Source: Magnetococcales bacterium | Lineage (GTDB): Bacteria > Pseudomonadota > Magnetococcia > Magnetococcales > Magnetaquicoccaceae | Direction: 5' to 3' | Length of the DNA: 6,837 nucleotides | Assembly: GCA_015228895.1 (NCBI GenBank) | Contig: JADGCR010000122.1 | Coordinates: forward strand, 1-6,837 | Part shown: positions 6,042 to 6,837 of the stretch, piece after piece | Layout: every line of letters starts with the position of its first letter | How positions within the stretch are numbered: the stretch's first letter is position 1 | Translations under genes and position numbers: made by a program | The notes under the pieces: generated by a model | Databases searched by the model: none | What the model was told of the DNA's origin: nothing | What the model saw: only the letters and a program-made list of their open reading frames with translations

Positions 6042-6837
6042 GTGTCACTTGCCCATTGCCTGACCGTCACCCAACTCAACGAGGGGATCCGGGAGATCCT
6101 GGAGGAGGGGTTTCCCTATCTTCAGGTGCGGGGGGAGATCACCGATTGGAAAATACATCCATCCGGGCACATCTATTTTTCCCTGATGGACACCCAGTCC
6201 CGCATCCGGGCGGTCGTTTGGCGAGGCAACCGGGCGCGCATCGCCACCCTGCCCAAGGCCGGGGACGCGGTGCTGGTCACCGGACGCATCGCGGTCTATA
6301 CGCCACGGGGGGAGTATCAACTCATCGTCGAGGGGTTGCGCCTGGACGGGGCGGGGGGCGAACGGGAGAAAATGCGCCTCCTGCACGCCAGATTGAGCGC
6401 CGAAGGGGTGTTCGACCAGGCCCGCAAGCGCCCCATTCCCTTTTTGCCCGCCGCCATCGGGGTGGTCACCTCCGCCTCCGGGGCGGCCCTGCACGACATC
6501 AGTCGCACCCTGGAGCGTCGTTTTCCCTCCTGCCATCTCATTCTGGCCCATGCCAGGGTGCAAGGAGAGGGCGCGCCCGAAGAGATCGTCCTGGCACTGG
6601 AACGGCTGATCGTGGATGGCCGGGCGGAAGTGATCATCTGCGGGCGGGGTGGGGGGTCCGTCGAGGATCTGGCCGCCTTCAACAGTGAGCTTTTGCTGCG
6701 GGCCATTGCTGCCTCTCCGGTACCGGTAATCAGTGCCGTTGGTCATGAGGTGGATCTGACTCTGGCCGATCTGGTGGCCGATTGGCGTGCTGCTACCCCT
6801 TCGGCGGCGGCGGAACGGGTTTTACCCGAATATCGGC
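6042..6837 (+). CDS. xseA: Exodeoxyribonuclease VII large subunit XseA (3' end outside window)
   Basis: XseA is the catalytic subunit of exodeoxyribonuclease VII, which with several copies of small subunit XseB degrades single-stranded DNA from both ends in repair. The first 265 residues are visible, out of roughly 400-460 in the family. Residues about 8-100 form the N-terminal OB-fold DNA-binding domain (LTVTQLNEGIREIL, VRGEITDW, PSGHIYFSLMD). The catalytic domain starts near 131 (PIPFLPAAIGVVTSASGAAL), with GRGGGSVEDLAAFNSE from 201 and GHEVDLTLADLVADWRAATP from 234. D152, R202, H235 and D238 line up, at a constant offset of three, with the essential E. coli residues that I recall as D155, R205, H238 and D241, so the enzyme looks intact. 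The GTG start at 6042 gives a normal short lead before VTQLN and has GAGGA 8 bases upstream; ATG 5994 is the alternative. It is unrelated to flagella and probably has its own promoter in the preceding gap. xseB is not in the window. Confidence 0.97.
   Translation, partial: MSLAHCLTVTQLNEGIREILEEGFPYLQVRGEITDWKIHPSGHIYFSLMDTQSRIRAVVWRGNRARIATLPKAGDAVLVTGRIAVYTPRGEYQLIVEGLRLDGAGGEREKMRLLHARLSAEGVFDQARKRPIPFLPAAIGVVTSASGAALHDISRTLERRFPSCHLILAHARVQGEGAPEEIVLALERLIVDGRAEVIICGRGGGSVEDLAAFNSELLLRAIAASPVPVISAVGHEVDLTLADLVADWRAATPSAAAERVLPEYR

Noticed and set aside
4742..6048. Two overlapping long minus-strand open frames (over 400 codons each) opposite the FliK-like gene and the gap
   Set aside because: Low-complexity Arg/Pro/Gln/Ser-rich translations with no recognisable motif, overlapping each other in different frames, as expected from antisense GC-rich sequence.
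6592..6606. TGGCACTGGAACGGC inside xseA as a sigma-54 site
   Set aside because: Inside a coding region; the -12 half reads CGGC instead of TTGC, with no gene start nearby.
5900..6688. Plus-strand open frame of 262 codons across the gap and the 5' part of xseA
   Set aside because: It is out of frame with the clear XseA reading frame, which carries all catalytic motifs from GTG 6042.
1..6837. CRISPR array, tRNA/rRNA gene, insertion sequence, toxin-antitoxin or phage genes
   Set aside because: I saw no regularly spaced repeats, tRNA-like folds, transposase motifs or terminal inverted repeats; nearly all sequence is explained by the seven genes.

Overview
This window reads as a chromosomal flagellar regulation and export locus from a GC-rich, Gram-negative, motile bacterium, most likely a proteobacterium. 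All seven recognisable genes lie on the + strand: flhA (3' part only) - flhF - flhG - fliA - a small membrane-anchored coiled-coil protein resembling DUF2802/DUF6115 - a FliK-like hook-length-control protein - xseA (5' part only). Having both FlhF and FlhG points to a bacterium that controls the place and number of polar flagella. The gene order and protein style would fit deep-branching proteobacteria such as Magnetococcales or some deltaproteobacteria, but this is an impression from memory and not a taxonomic call.

Layout: bases 2-1078 encode the cytoplasmic domain of the export-gate protein FlhA. After a 41-base gap comes flhF (1120-2349), whose Shine-Dalgarno lies in a small inverted repeat. 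A 119-base gap before flhG holds a sequence with exact sigma-54 (-24/-12) spacing, so flhG and the genes behind it may have their own promoter. flhG (2469-3416), fliA (3431-4210) and the small membrane gene (4207-4680) are packed with gaps or overlaps of a few bases and look co-transcribed. The FliK-like gene (4700-5764) follows after 19 bases and carries C8 and C10 tracts near its 5' end. A 277-base gap with only weak promoter-like signals separates this block from xseA (6042 to the window end), which starts at GTG and is not a flagellar gene.

How the genes work together: FlhA is the substrate-docking gate of the flagellar type III export apparatus, and a FliK-like protein would measure the hook and switch export specificity. 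FlhF (SRP-type GTPase) places the flagellum at the pole and FlhG (MinD-type ATPase) limits its number. FliA (sigma-28) turns on late flagellar and chemotaxis genes after hook completion. XseA is the catalytic large subunit of exodeoxyribonuclease VII, a DNA-repair nuclease, and marks the end of the flagellar block.

I did not find a clearly new biological system. The points most worth a second look are the poly-C tracts in the FliK-like gene (possible phase switching), the candidate sigma-54 promoter before flhG, and the poorly known small protein coupled to fliA.
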